A stretch of DNA of 64,000 nt from assembly GCA_016342685.1 (NCBI GenBank), contig JAEINU010000013.1, positions 1-64,000 of the forward strand, written 5' to 3'. The notes below the pieces were generated by a model. The model did no database searches. It had not been told where the DNA came from and saw only the letters and a list, made by a program, of their open reading frames with translations. The DNA is from Bacteroidales bacterium (GTDB taxonomy: Bacteria; Bacteroidota; Bacteroidia; Bacteroidales; UBA12077). A program made the position numbers and the translations under genes. Shown here piece after piece: positions 17,883 to 28,310 of the stretch. Position 1 is the first letter of the stretch, and each line of letters opens with the position of its first letter.

Positions 17883-20018
17883 CTATATATATTGGGTAAA
17901 CTTAAAATAAAAGGTTCGTCCTAAGCCCGGAATATCATAGTTGTTAAACCCAGGATAGTTAAATTCTGTATCTAACACATTTTGTATTTTTAGACTAAGT
18001 TTTGTTTTGCTGTTTTTAACTATTTTAATATCTGTTGATGATATCATTACATCCAAAATGAAATAGGGATCTATTTCATATCTGTTTATTGAATATTCAA
18101 TTGGATCATAAATGAAATTATTCTGATCACTTGCAATTCTGGAACTTATATATCTTCCCTCAATATTAATGCTTGAATAAAATCTAGGCAGATAAAGAAT
18201 ATTCCCAAATTTAATCATGTGGCTAGGATATAATGCAGTTTTAATCCTAATTTGATCTAGTATTGGGTCATTCTTTTCGAGAATACTTCTTTCGTACGAA
18301 TAGTTAAGGTAAGCCGTATTGTTTCCAATATTTGCATTTAATTCAGCTTCTATTCCTGCTGAATAAATATTTGAAACATTTTTCGCAGAAATATTTGGTA
18401 TATCACCGTAAGGTAAAAGATATTCAATCTTATCGTCTATCTCTGTATAATAGACATTTGTATTAAAGTTGATGTCTTTAAGAAGTTTTCCAACTAAAGC
18501 CCATTCTAGGGTTTTTGCTCTTTCTGGTCTTAAATTCGGATTTCCAACAATGCCTCCCGGCGAAATGTAGTTTGAATATAATTGAACTGAAGATGGAGCA
18601 TTAAAAGATGTACCATACATTAACTTTGTACTTAACTTATCGGCTATATGATAAACAGCTGCAAGTCTGTAGTTTAGGACATCTCCATAAATATTATGAT
18701 AATCAAATCGATATCCTGCTGTTAGTGTTAGGTTTTCTAAATAATCAAAAGCGAAAAACTCTGCGGCATTAAAAATCATTTGCATGTAGATGCCTAAATT
18801 GTTAAAATTCTCATAACCTTCTGTTCCTCCAGGATTGAGAGTTCTAATACCTGTGCTATTTACTGTGTAAAATTTTTGATGATCGTGAATGTCAGTCGTA
18901 TAATCTATTCCAAACGAGAAATTATTAATATTGTCGAAAGCATAAGTCGAATTAAATCCAAAATCATAACTTGTGTAACTTACTTCGCGTTCGATCCATT
19001 CTGTTGGATCAGAATCATTATCTAATATTTCATTTTTAATAGGTTTTCCCATGGTATGGGCGAACGATAAATTTGTTTCAAAATTGTTAAAAAAAGTATT
19101 TGAGTAGGATATTCTTTCGTATCCCTTAAATAAGCTTAAGCGATTATTATGAGTTAGTGTGCCCCAGTCCAGAAACTCTGCTGTAGAATTTATGTGTTGC
19201 TGATTAAAGTCAAGAGTTATTATTCCAGAAGAATCTGTTTTATACTTAAGTTTTAAATATACCGATAGCGGATTCGATTCATTTTTTAATGCCTTTTCAT
19301 TTGAATTATAAATGGAACTTCCCGGAACATTACTCGGTGTAATACCAGAGTAATCAAATTGTGAATATGAGCTTGCGAAAACAATGTCAAGATTTTTATT
19401 TGTTCCTCCCCATACGGTACTTATATTAAATGTTGTATTATTGTTAATATTTCCCAGAAAATGGGATATAGAATTTTCAACTTCTGATCCTTTTTTTGTG
19501 ATAATATTTATAACTCCAAGAAAAGCATTCTTGCCATATATTGCAGAATTGGGACCACGAATAATCTCTATTTTCTCCACTACATTTAATGGAATTAAGG
19601 AGGGATCTAGGAAATTATCGGAACTTGATCGGAAAGAGACATTTTGACCATCGATCATAACCTTTACGAGTCTCGACCAGCTTCTTAAACCACCATTTAT
19701 TCCTCGTATTCCTAAATTTGGTTGATAATAATCGGTAATAACATCAAATCCGGCAACACTATTTAGGGCTTCGGCAATACTTGAATAACCTCTTTCTCTA
19801 ATTTGTGTTTCGGTAATCACAGAAACAATAGATGGTGCATCTGTTATATTTTGATTCCTTTTTGATGCAGAAACAATTTCAACATCCATAAGGTCTTCAA
19901 GGGAAAGAGCAAAAAGGGCATTGGTAGAACTCGTATCGGTATTTTGACTAAGACCATTGAATGTAAATAACGAAAAAAAGAAAATAAACAGGTATCCTAA
20001 TTTGGTTCGCATGACCAT
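17883..20018 (-). CDS. TonB-dependent outer membrane receptor
   Basis: Plug 'SASKRNQNITDAPSIVSVITETQIRERGYSSIAEALNSVAGFDV...VEKIEIIRGPNSAIYGKNAFLGVINIITKKG'; terminal barrel strand. Confidence 0.92.
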   Translation of the reverse strand: MVMRTKLGYLFIFFFSLFTFNGLSQNTDTSSTNALFALSLEDLMDVEIVSASKRNQNITDAPSIVSVITETQIRERGYSSIAEALNSVAGFDVITDYYQPNLGIRGINGGLRSWSRLVKVMIDGQNVSFRSSSDNFLDPSLIPLNVVEKIEIIRGPNSAIYGKNAFLGVINIITKKGSEVENSISHFLGNINNNTTFNISTVWGGTNKNLDIVFASSYSQFDYSGITPSNVPGSSIYNSNEKALKNESNPLSVYLKLKYKTDSSGIITLDFNQQHINSTAEFLDWGTLTHNNRLSLFKGYERISYSNTFFNNFETNLSFAHTMGKPIKNEILDNDSDPTEWIEREVSYTSYDFGFNSTYAFDNINNFSFGIDYTTDIHDHQKFYTVNSTGIRTLNPGGTEGYENFNNLGIYMQMIFNAAEFFAFDYLENLTLTAGYRFDYHNIYGDVLNYRLAAVYHIADKLSTKLMYGTSFNAPSSVQLYSNYISPGGIVGNPNLRPERAKTLEWALVGKLLKDINFNTNVYYTEIDDKIEYLLPYGDIPNISAKNVSNIYSAGIEAELNANIGNNTAYLNYSYERSILEKNDPILDQIRIKTALYPSHMIKFGNILYLPRFYSSINIEGRYISSRIASDQNNFIYDPIEYSINRYEIDPYFILDVMISSTDIKIVKNSKTKLSLKIQNVLDTEFNYPGFNNYDIPGLGRTFYFKFTQYI

Positions 20019-20093
20019 TGTGTTTTAATAAAATCGACTGACGTAATTTATAAAAAATAAGTTAAGCAACTATAAAAGAATTTGCTTTTTTAG

Positions 20094-21077
20094 CTACTCG
20101 TTGCAATTGCAACAAATTTCATAATTACTTCGGTGTTTTAATACGTTTAAGCGGAAACGGTTATATGTTTCCGAGCTCCAAGGTTTTAACGTATTTGTGT
20201 CAATAATGTTACCTATTTTGTGATTATTGTTTTTATCAAAACAACAAGGAATTACTGTACCGTTCCAGGTAATTACCAGAATGCTCCAAATACGAAAGCA
20301 TCTATTATTAAGTTTCTTTTTAATAACGTATTTAGAGTCTGTTAAAGAATATCTCGAATATTTTTTGTTTTTAGGAACCAAATTGAAATTTTGTTTGGAA
20401 CTGATTTGTGCTGTTTTAAATTCTAATTTATCTATTCCTAGATTCTTACATAAGTGCTTTATATTCGGTATTTCATGTTCATTGTGATTAAAAACCAGAA
20501 ATTGAACAACAATTTGAGGATATGCTGAACCAAGCTCTTCTTTTGCTTCTACTAAGTTTTTTATTCCATCAATAACTGTGTTGAGGTTTCCTCCAATCCG
20601 ATACTTTTCGTAACTTGCTTGTGAAGCCCCATCTAGAGAGATAATTATTTTTTTTAATCCTGAATTAACAATTTGTTTGCAATTTAATTGTGTTAGAAAA
20701 TGACCGTTAGTTGATGTGCTGGTGTATATTTTATTATCATCAGAATATTTTATCATTCTGTAAATTTCTTTATTAAGAAATGGTTCTCCCTGAAAATAGA
20801 TCATTTGATAGGTAATATACTTTCTAACTTGATCTATTATTTTTTTATAATCTTCAAAAGGCATTTCACCTTTTTCTACATTTGACGATTTATTGCCAGT
20901 AGGGCATTCTAGGCAGTTAAGATTGCAGCGGTTGGTTGGTTCTGTAGTTAAGCTAAAAGGAAAATTCCAAACAATAACTCTTTTTAAGATTGATGATAAA
21001 AAATAGCAAAAGTAGGCAAGAAGTATATTGTAGAGTTTTAAAAGACTTATATACCGAATTAGTTTGAAGTATTTCAT
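20094..21077 (-). CDS. Radical SAM protein with SPASM-like C-terminus
   Basis: 'TEPTNRCNLNCLECPTG' (CxxxCxxC); C-terminal 'GTVIPCCFDKNNNHKIGNI...ICCNCNE'. Confidence 0.85.
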   Translation of the reverse strand: MKYFKLIRYISLLKLYNILLAYFCYFLSSILKRVIVWNFPFSLTTEPTNRCNLNCLECPTGNKSSNVEKGEMPFEDYKKIIDQVRKYITYQMIYFQGEPFLNKEIYRMIKYSDDNKIYTSTSTNGHFLTQLNCKQIVNSGLKKIIISLDGASQASYEKYRIGGNLNTVIDGIKNLVEAKEELGSAYPQIVVQFLVFNHNEHEIPNIKHLCKNLGIDKLEFKTAQISSKQNFNLVPKNKKYSRYSLTDSKYVIKKKLNNRCFRIWSILVITWNGTVIPCCFDKNNNHKIGNIIDTNTLKPWSSETYNRFRLNVLKHRSNYEICCNCNE

Positions 21078-21083
21078 GGGGTT

Positions 21084-21108
21084 AAAAAAAGGCCGAATCT
21101 ATCGGCCT
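21084..21108 (-). terminator. Rho-independent terminator of the OmpA-family gene
   Basis: Minus strand gaggccgatagattcggcctttttttaa. Confidence 0.7.
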
Positions 21109-21117
21109 CATGTATTT

Positions 21118-22128
21118 TTAATTTGATTCGAGAATTTGAAATAGTTCATCAAGTTTAGGAGTAAGAATTATTTCAGTTCGTCTATTTTTCTTTCTTGCAT
21201 CGGGTGCTTTTGAATTAATAACCGGATGGTATTTGCTTCGTCCGGCAGCAATAATTCGGTTCCCATCAATTTTTGAATTGGTCATTAAAATACGAACAAT
21301 TGCAGTTGCTCTTTTAACACTTAAATCCCAATTATCTTTTACCGTTGTACTAGAAATATAAGGAACATCATCGGTATGGCCTTCAACCATAATGTTTATA
21401 TCCGGATTTACCGCTAAAACTTCAGCAAGCTTCTTGATTGCGCTAACTCCCTTAGGATCAACACTTGTGCTTCCCGACTTGAAAAGCAATTGCTCATCGA
21501 GCGAAACATACACTTTACCGTTTTTCATTTCAACAGCAAGTCCCATGTCTGTAAATCCCATCAAGGCACGTGAAACAGTTTCCTTTAAGGCATTTACAAC
21601 TGAATCCTTTTTACTTAAAATGCTTTCCAGTTCAACTAAACGAGCACTCTTCTCTTCAAGCTCAGTTTTGTACTTATCCAATTTAAATTGTTCCGATCTT
21701 AAATTGTCTTCTAATTTTCTAAGCTGATCTTCTTGTTCAATTATACTCGCCTGAGTATTCTGAATTTCTTGCAATAACTTTTTAGTTTCAGAAATATTCC
21801 CAGTTAGCAATTGATCTTGTGTTGTTTGCATATCATTATATTGCCTATTGAGTTTGTCGTACTTGATATCAAGCGAATGCAACTTATTTTCTCTGGCTAA
21901 ACTATCAGCATGCATATTCTTAATATTCTCTGTCATTATATCTAACTGAGATTTAAGTTCGGTATTTGCAACATTTAAGTTCTTATTTTCATTTTTAGTA
22001 ATATCTAGTTCTTCTTCACATTGATTACTTTTAAGTTGTAAATCGTCGAATTGTTTCGTAGGCACACAACTGCCCACTAATATTAAAATCAATAAGAAAG
22101 GCAGATAAGATTTGATTTTTAATTGCAT
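21118..22128 (-). CDS. OmpA/MotB-family lipoprotein with long coiled coil
   Basis: Lipobox ILVGSC; OmpA domain 'INIMVEGHTDDVPY...NWDLSVKRATAIVRILM...RSKYHPVINSKAPDARKKNRRTEIIL'. Confidence 0.85.
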   Translation of the reverse strand: MQLKIKSYLPFLLILILVGSCVPTKQFDDLQLKSNQCEEELDITKNENKNLNVANTELKSQLDIMTENIKNMHADSLARENKLHSLDIKYDKLNRQYNDMQTTQDQLLTGNISETKKLLQEIQNTQASIIEQEDQLRKLEDNLRSEQFKLDKYKTELEEKSARLVELESILSKKDSVVNALKETVSRALMGFTDMGLAVEMKNGKVYVSLDEQLLFKSGSTSVDPKGVSAIKKLAEVLAVNPDINIMVEGHTDDVPYISSTTVKDNWDLSVKRATAIVRILMTNSKIDGNRIIAAGRSKYHPVINSKAPDARKKNRRTEIILTPKLDELFQILESN

Positions 22129-22201
22129 AACAACTATTTTAAGTTTTGTTTGTTAAATATAACAAAATTAGAATAAAGCAAAGATATAAAATATGAACAG
22201 C

Positions 22202-22239
22202 TTTGTTGCGTTAATACAAAGTAAAATATCATATCTTTG
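22202..22239 (+). promoter_or_regulatory. Putative Bacteroidota-type promoter for dxs
   Basis: TTG at 22206-22208, 23-nt gap, -7 TATCTTTG at 22232-22239; lies inside the listed ORF start. Confidence 0.5.
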
Positions 22240-22258
22240 TCACGGTTATAAGAGTGAA

Positions 22259-24175
22259 ATGTCAGAAGATTTACTAAATAAAATAATATTTCCAGAAGAT
22301 CTTAAGAAATTGGATCTGACTGAATTGCCTAAAGTAAGTGAAGAGCTTAGACAGTTTATTATTGATATTGTATCAACAAATCCGGGGCATTTTGGAGCTA
22401 GTTTAGGTGTTGTTGAATTAACGGTTGCTTTGCATTATGTTTTTGACACTCCACGCGATAAAATTGTTTGGGATGTTGGGCACCAAGCCTACGGGCATAA
22501 AATCCTAACTGGAAGAAGAGAGGACTTTCATACCAACAGGAAATATCATGGTTTAAGTGGTTTTCCAAAGCCAAGCGAAAGCGAATACGATGCTTTTGGT
22601 GTAGGACATTCATCCACTTCAATTTCAGCAGCATTAGGAATTGCAAGAGCCGCAGTCTTTAAAAAAGAAGACAATAAGCAGGTGGTTGCTGTAATAGGTG
22701 ATGGTTCCATGACAGCAGGTCTTGCTTTCGAAGGATTAAATCATGCAGGAATAGAAAATACAAACCTATTGGTAATTCTGAATGATAATAACATGGCGAT
22801 AGATCCAAATGTTGGAGCGCTTAAAGAATATTTACTTGACATAACAACTTCAAAAACATACAATAAGCTAAAAAATGATGTTTGGAATCTATTAGGACAT
22901 CTAAATAAGCTTGGACATAATTATAGAAAACTCGCACAACAGATTGATAATGCCGTTAAGTCTTTCTTACTAAAGCAAAGTAACTTATTCGAAGCGTTAA
23001 ATTTCAGATATTTTGGTCCGGTTGACGGTCACGATGTTGTATATCTGGCTAAAATATTAAACGATTTAAAAGATATAAAGGGACCTAAGTTACTTCATGT
23101 TGTAACTCAAAAAGGAAAAGGTTTTAAGCAAGCTGAATTAAACCAAACTACATGGCATGCTCCTGGTAAATTTGATAAGGAAACGGGAGAAATTTTGAAA
23201 ATCAAATCAGATAAAATAGTCCCCCTTAAATATCAAGAGGTATTCGGACATACTATTGTGGAGTTGGCTAAACAAAATGAAAACATTGTAGGTATTACGC
23301 CAGCTATGCCAACAGGTTGTTCTCTTAATATTATGATGAAAGAGATGCCCGAAAGAACCTTTGATGTTGGTATTGCAGAACAACATGCTGTTACTTTTTC
23401 TGCTGGATTAGCGATCGAAGGGATGTTGCCATTTTGTAATATTTATTCCTCGTTCATGCAACGAGCATACGATCAGGTTATTCACGATGTGGCCTTACAG
23501 AATTTAAATGTGGTACTTTGTTTGGACCGTGGAGGATTGGTTGGTGAAGATGGTGCTACACATCATGGAGTATATGATTTGGCATATTTCAGAAGCATTC
23601 CAAACATGATTGTTTCTGCTCCAATGAATGAAGAAGAGTTGCGAAATTTAATGTATACAGCACAGTTAAAGAATCATGGACCATTTTCAATACGTTATCC
23701 TAGAGGTAAAGGAGTAATGCCCGAATGGAAAACCGAGTTTAAAGAAATAACTATTGGAAAAGGAAGATTAATAAAAGAAGGTACAGACATTGCAATTCTT
23801 TCTATAGGTCATGTTGGTAACTTTGTAAAAGAAGCATCAAAAGAACTGTCTAAGAAACGAATAAGTGTTGCCCACTATGATATGCGTTTTGTAAAACCAA
23901 TCGACGAAGAGCTGTTGCACGAGGTTGGGAAAAACTTTAAAAGAATAATTACCATCGAGGATGGAACTATTATTGGAGGTTTTGGTAGCGCCGTATTGGA
24001 GTTTATGAGCGATAATGGCTACAATCCTATCGTAAAAAGATTAGGAGTTCCAGATAAATTTATTGATCATGGAACACCACAAGAATTACATAAAGAATGT
24101 GGCTTTGATGTTGAGGGAATAATTGAAACTGTCAAGTTAATGACTCAACCCAATTTATTGTCGAACGTTGGGTAA
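22259..24175 (+). CDS. dxs: 1-deoxy-D-xylulose-5-phosphate synthase; start revised from 22193
   Basis: '[17 protein letters not shown]', '[18 protein letters not shown]', '[16 protein letters not shown]'; MSEDLLNKI start fits the family and sits downstream of the promoter. Confidence 0.95.
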   Translation: MSEDLLNKIIFPEDLKKLDLTELPKVSEELRQFIIDIVSTNPGHFGASLGVVELTVALHYVFDTPRDKIVWDVGHQAYGHKILTGRREDFHTNRKYHGLSGFPKPSESEYDAFGVGHSSTSISAALGIARAAVFKKEDNKQVVAVIGDGSMTAGLAFEGLNHAGIENTNLLVILNDNNMAIDPNVGALKEYLLDITTSKTYNKLKNDVWNLLGHLNKLGHNYRKLAQQIDNAVKSFLLKQSNLFEALNFRYFGPVDGHDVVYLAKILNDLKDIKGPKLLHVVTQKGKGFKQAELNQTTWHAPGKFDKETGEILKIKSDKIVPLKYQEVFGHTIVELAKQNENIVGITPAMPTGCSLNIMMKEMPERTFDVGIAEQHAVTFSAGLAIEGMLPFCNIYSSFMQRAYDQVIHDVALQNLNVVLCLDRGGLVGEDGATHHGVYDLAYFRSIPNMIVSAPMNEEELRNLMYTAQLKNHGPFSIRYPRGKGVMPEWKTEFKEITIGKGRLIKEGTDIAILSIGHVGNFVKEASKELSKKRISVAHYDMRFVKPIDEELLHEVGKNFKRIITIEDGTIIGGFGSAVLEFMSDNGYNPIVKRLGVPDKFIDHGTPQELHKECGFDVEGIIETVKLMTQPNLLSNVG

Positions 24176-24304
24176 ATTTTATCATCAATATTTCTCAAAT
24201 AATTAATTTCTGTTGGATTGATGAAAACTTAAGTTTTTTTATGGCAGACATATGTATAAAAAGTATTTTTGCGTTATTGTGAATTGAGAAAAATATAATT
24301 ATAA

Positions 24305-25174
24305 ATGAAAGTTACTGGATTTAGTTTTATTCGAAACGCCCTTGTGTATGATTACCCAATTGTTGAGGCTATAAAATCTATTTTGCCAATCTGTGACGAG
24401 TTTGTTGTTGCTGTTGGAAACTCCGAAGACAATACTTTAAATCTAATTAAAGAAATCGATAAAGATAAAATAAGGATTATTGAAACTGTATGGGATGACG
24501 GTTTGCGTGAAGGGGGGCGTGTTTTAGCGGAAGAAACAAATAAAGCTTTTAGAGCAATTTCAGAAGAATCGGATTGGGCATTTTATATTCAAGGAGATGA
24601 GGTGATACATGAAAAATACTTGCCTGTTATTCGGTCTGCTATGGAACAATATAAGGACAATTCAAAAGTTGATGGCTTGTTGTTTAAGTATCTTCATTTT
24701 TACGGGTCGTACGATTATGTTGGTGCAGCTCCACGTTGGTATAATAAAGAAATTAGAGTTATAAAGAACAATAAGGATATATATTCTTATCGTGATGCTC
24801 AGGGTTTTAGAAAAAATCAAAATGAAAAATTGAATGTAAAGCCTGTTAACGCTTTTGTGTATCATTATGGTTGGGTTAAACCTCCGCAGTTTATGCAAAA
24901 GAAACAAGAAGAGTTCAATAAACTGTGGCATAACGACGAATGGATAGATAATAATATTGTAAAAACGGAGGAGTTTGATTATTCATCAGTTGATTTTCTA
25001 AGATTATTTGAAGATATGCATCCCGAGGTAATGAAAAATCGTATTAACCTGAAAAACTGGAAGTTCGACCACGATATTTCGATTAATAGAATGTCTATGA
25101 AAAACAAGGTTAAATACTTTTTAAAAAAGTTCTTAGGAATAGAGTTGGGTTATAAGAATTATATTGCCATATAG
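24305..25174 (+). CDS. Glycosyltransferase-like protein (GT2-type fold)
   Basis: 'FSFIRNALVYDYPIVEAIKSILPICDEFVVAVGNSEDNTLNLIKEI', 'DWAFYIQGDEVIHE'. Confidence 0.7.
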   Translation: MKVTGFSFIRNALVYDYPIVEAIKSILPICDEFVVAVGNSEDNTLNLIKEIDKDKIRIIETVWDDGLREGGRVLAEETNKAFRAISEESDWAFYIQGDEVIHEKYLPVIRSAMEQYKDNSKVDGLLFKYLHFYGSYDYVGAAPRWYNKEIRVIKNNKDIYSYRDAQGFRKNQNEKLNVKPVNAFVYHYGWVKPPQFMQKKQEEFNKLWHNDEWIDNNIVKTEEFDYSSVDFLRLFEDMHPEVMKNRINLKNWKFDHDISINRMSMKNKVKYFLKKFLGIELGYKNYIAI

Positions 25175-25259
25175 TTTGCAACAAACATGAATTATAGGCA
25201 TTATTATTTTTGCCAATTAAAAAAATAAATCTATTTTTGCACTTCTAAGTTTACAAATT

Positions 25260-25343
25260 GCCTGGATGGCGGAATTGGTAGACGCGCTGGTCTCAAACAC
25301 CAGTGAACGCAAGTTCGTGCCGGTTCGACCCCGGCTCCAGGTA
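25260..25343 (+). tRNA. tRNA-Leu (CAA)
   Basis: Class II tRNA: gcctggatggcggaattggtagacgcgctggtctcaaacaccag...ggttcgaccccggctccaggta; anticodon loop CTCAAAC. Confidence 0.93.
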
Positions 25344-25356
25344 CTAAAAATGAACG

Positions 25357-25381
25357 AACCCTCTTTGTGAGGGTTTTTTTA
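25357..25381 (+). terminator. Hairpin terminator after tRNA-Leu
   Basis: aaccctctttgtgagggttttttt. Confidence 0.7.
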
Positions 25382-25412
25382 TATATATTTATACATCACA
25401 AAACCTGCAAGT

Positions 25413-25859
25413 ATGTGTAAAGAAAATACGATTCATCCATACAATGAAAAACAAACCGAATACGATAAGCGTTATTTGGAGATGGCACAAATTTGGGCAA
25501 AGAATTCATATTGCACTCGGCGTCAGGTTGGAGCGCTTATTGTAAAAGGCAAAATGATTATTTCTGATGGATACAATGGAACACCATCGGGTTTCGAGAA
25601 TATCTGTGAAGATGAAAATGATCGTACAAAACCATATGTTTTGCATGCCGAAGCAAATGCAATAACTAAAGTGGCAAAATCAAACAATAGTTCCGAAGGA
25701 AGTACTCTTTACGTAACGACTTCTCCATGTGTTGAATGCTCTAAACTTATTATTCAATCTGGAATTAAGAGAGTCGTTTTTTGCGATAAATATCATAACG
25801 AAGACGGCTTAAGGTTATTAGAAAGAGCCAAAGTCGAAATACAACATTTGAAAATTTAA
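25413..25859 (+). CDS. dCMP deaminase / ComEB-like cytidine deaminase family
   Basis: 'HAEANAI' and 'TSPCVECSKLI' zinc motifs. Confidence 0.9.
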   Translation: MCKENTIHPYNEKQTEYDKRYLEMAQIWAKNSYCTRRQVGALIVKGKMIISDGYNGTPSGFENICEDENDRTKPYVLHAEANAITKVAKSNNSSEGSTLYVTTSPCVECSKLIIQSGIKRVVFCDKYHNEDGLRLLERAKVEIQHLKI

Positions 25860-25863
25860 TATT

Positions 25864-27462
25864 ATGTCAGGAAAATTTAACAAAATATATTTACCCATTT
25901 TATTTGCTCTGATTCTAGTAATTGGAATGTTTTTGGGTAAGTCATTAAACAAAAATCCATATCAGAATTACACACATCTTATTCAGCCCGACAATAAATT
26001 GAGTCGGGTGGTAAGTTATATTGAAAATAGATATGTTGATACAATATTAAGAAGTAAGCTTGAAGAAGCAGCAATCCCAGCTTTGCTCGGTGAACTTGAT
26101 CCACATTCGGTATATATCCCAGTAAGTGAAATACAAAGCGTTAATGAGGATATGCGCGGAAATTTCGAGGGAATAGGTGTGGTTTTTAATCATCAAACAG
26201 ATACAGTAATTATTATAAGTGTTATAACTGGTGGGCCTTCCGATAAATTAGGAGTATTGGCAGGCGATAGAATTATTCGTGTGAACGATTCTTTAATTGC
26301 AGGTAAGAACATGTCAAGCAATGATATTGTTGGGATGCTTAAAGGCGAAAAAGGAACAATGGTAAAAGTTAGTTTGGAGCGTGAAAATGTTCCTGAATTA
26401 ATCGAAATTGAAATTATCCGAGATAAAATACCTCTATATAGTGTTGATGTTTCATACATGATTAATGAAGAAATTGGATATATAAAAATTAATCGATTTG
26501 CAGAAACAACTTTTGATGAGTTTGTCGATGGCGTAAAAAAGTTAAAGAAAAGTAATATTAAAAAGCTAATCCTGGATCTTCGGGGCAATACGGGTGGATA
26601 CATGATTGCTGCTACCAACATTGTTGATCAATTTCTAGAAGCTGGTAAATTAATTGTTTACACACAAGGAAAAGCTAGTCCGCGACAAGAAATATTTTCA
26701 ACAGCTCGCGGTGTATGTAAAGATTTAGAAGTGATAGTGCTTCAGGATGAATTTGCAGCATCGGCAAGTGAGATTTTATCGGGTGCGATTCAAGATAATG
26801 ATCGAGGAAAAATAATAGGACGAAGGTCTTTTGGAAAAGGTTTGGTGCAGGAGCCATATCAGTTATCAGATGGATCTGTAATAAGATTAACCATTGCAAG
26901 ATATTATACTCCAACTGGCCGTAGTATTCAAAAACCATATGGCGATGATAAAACTGAATATTACAACGATCTGAATGAACGATATAAGAATGGTGAATTT
27001 TCACAAGCTGATAGTATCCATTTTGTTGATTCGTTAAAGTATGTTACTCCTGAGGGGAACGTTGTATATGGTGGTGGTGGAATTATGCCCGACGTATTTG
27101 TACCTCTCGATACAACAGGTTATTCTCGTTATTACGCAGAAACTATAAGAAAAGGGGGTTTATACAATTTTGCATTCGAATATGTTAATAAAAATAGGAA
27201 CGAATTGATTAAATATAAAGATGCAAAAGCCATTAATGATTATCTCGAATCAGTAAATATTCTCAACCAATTTGTTGAATTTGCTGAAGATAATGGAGTT
27301 TCAAGATCAGCAAAAGGATTTAACAAGTCGAAGCATTTGCTTAATACTAAACTAAAAGCAAATATTGCTAGAAACATTATTGACAACGATGGATTTTATC
27401 CAATTATTCAGGATATTGACACAACATTAAAAACAGCAATTAATTATTTTAAATCAAACTAA
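25864..27462 (+). CDS. S41 family C-terminal processing peptidase (PDZ)
   Basis: 'LDPHSVYIP', PDZ, 'LDLRGNTGGYM', 'DEFAASASEILSGAIQDNDRGKIIGRRSFGKGLVQ'. Confidence 0.92.
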   Translation: MSGKFNKIYLPILFALILVIGMFLGKSLNKNPYQNYTHLIQPDNKLSRVVSYIENRYVDTILRSKLEEAAIPALLGELDPHSVYIPVSEIQSVNEDMRGNFEGIGVVFNHQTDTVIIISVITGGPSDKLGVLAGDRIIRVNDSLIAGKNMSSNDIVGMLKGEKGTMVKVSLERENVPELIEIEIIRDKIPLYSVDVSYMINEEIGYIKINRFAETTFDEFVDGVKKLKKSNIKKLILDLRGNTGGYMIAATNIVDQFLEAGKLIVYTQGKASPRQEIFSTARGVCKDLEVIVLQDEFAASASEILSGAIQDNDRGKIIGRRSFGKGLVQEPYQLSDGSVIRLTIARYYTPTGRSIQKPYGDDKTEYYNDLNERYKNGEFSQADSIHFVDSLKYVTPEGNVVYGGGGIMPDVFVPLDTTGYSRYYAETIRKGGLYNFAFEYVNKNRNELIKYKDAKAINDYLESVNILNQFVEFAEDNGVSRSAKGFNKSKHLLNTKLKANIARNIIDNDGFYPIIQDIDTTLKTAINYFKSN

Positions 27463-27553
27463 TGTCGATTAAACCTTTTAAAAATATTAAAATCTAAGGG
27501 TAAGTTAGAATTAAATTTTGAATTTAATTTACAATTTGGGTTTTTAGGTTAGA

Positions 27554-27586
27554 ACGAGCATCCTTTTAGGGTGCTCGTCTTTTTTT
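27554..27586 (+). terminator. Rho-independent terminator
   Basis: acgagcatccttttagggtgctcgtcttttttt. Confidence 0.75.
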
Positions 27587-27735
27587 TGTAAGATTCTTAA
27601 ATTTCAACTCAGCCTAAGTCATATATTTAGAGTTGCTTGCAGTTTTTTTATTTGTATATGTAATAAATTGAAATTCTCCGTGTCAAAAGCACAGAATTAA
27701 GAATTAAAAAATGTATCACATAAAAATTTAGGATT

Positions 27736-28266
27736 ATGAAAACAATGAAAAAAGTAGCAGTTTTAACAATGGCTGTATTATTAATTGGAGGAGCAAATGC
27801 AATTGCTCAAAATGGAAGAAATTATTCAAAGCAGGGAAATGGATATAACAGAAGTGAGGTTTGCCAGCAAATACCTGATTTAACAGAAGATCAACAAACA
27901 AAAATTAAAGCATTAAGAGTTGATCACATGAAAGAGATGAATACTCTTCGAAATCAAACAAATGAATTAAGAGCAAAAAAACAAACTCTAATGTCAACAG
28001 ATAATGCAGATATGAAAGAGATTAATTCTGTAATTGATCAGATGACAACGCTTCAAAATAAGCGAATGAAAACAAGTGCAAAACATCGTCAGGAAATACG
28101 TAATGAGTTAAACGATGAGCAAAAGGTTTATTTTGATAGCCGCAGAATGCATGGAAACAGAGGTGGAAAAGGAATGCGCCAAGGTCATAGGAGTGGTAGA
28201 GGTAATCAGGGTGCTGGATATGGAAGAGGTGTAAATGCCAATTGTCAATATCCGGTAAATAATTAG
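27736..28266 (+). CDS. Spy/CpxP-like periplasmic protein with Gly/Arg-rich tail
   Basis: Signal peptide; 'IPDLTEDQQTKIKALRVDHMKEMNTLRNQ'; 'GNRGGKGMRQGHRSGRGNQGAGYGRG'. Confidence 0.6.
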   Translation: MKTMKKVAVLTMAVLLIGGANAIAQNGRNYSKQGNGYNRSEVCQQIPDLTEDQQTKIKALRVDHMKEMNTLRNQTNELRAKKQTLMSTDNADMKEINSVIDQMTTLQNKRMKTSAKHRQEIRNELNDEQKVYFDSRRMHGNRGGKGMRQGHRSGRGNQGAGYGRGVNANCQYPVNN

Positions 28267-28281
28267 TCAGTTTAATGAATG

Positions 28282-28310
28282 AAAAGGGGAGCTAAGAGCT
28301 CCCCTTTTTT
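28282..28310. terminator. Bidirectional terminator between convergent genes
   Basis: aaaaggggagctaagagctcccctttttt. Confidence 0.75.
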
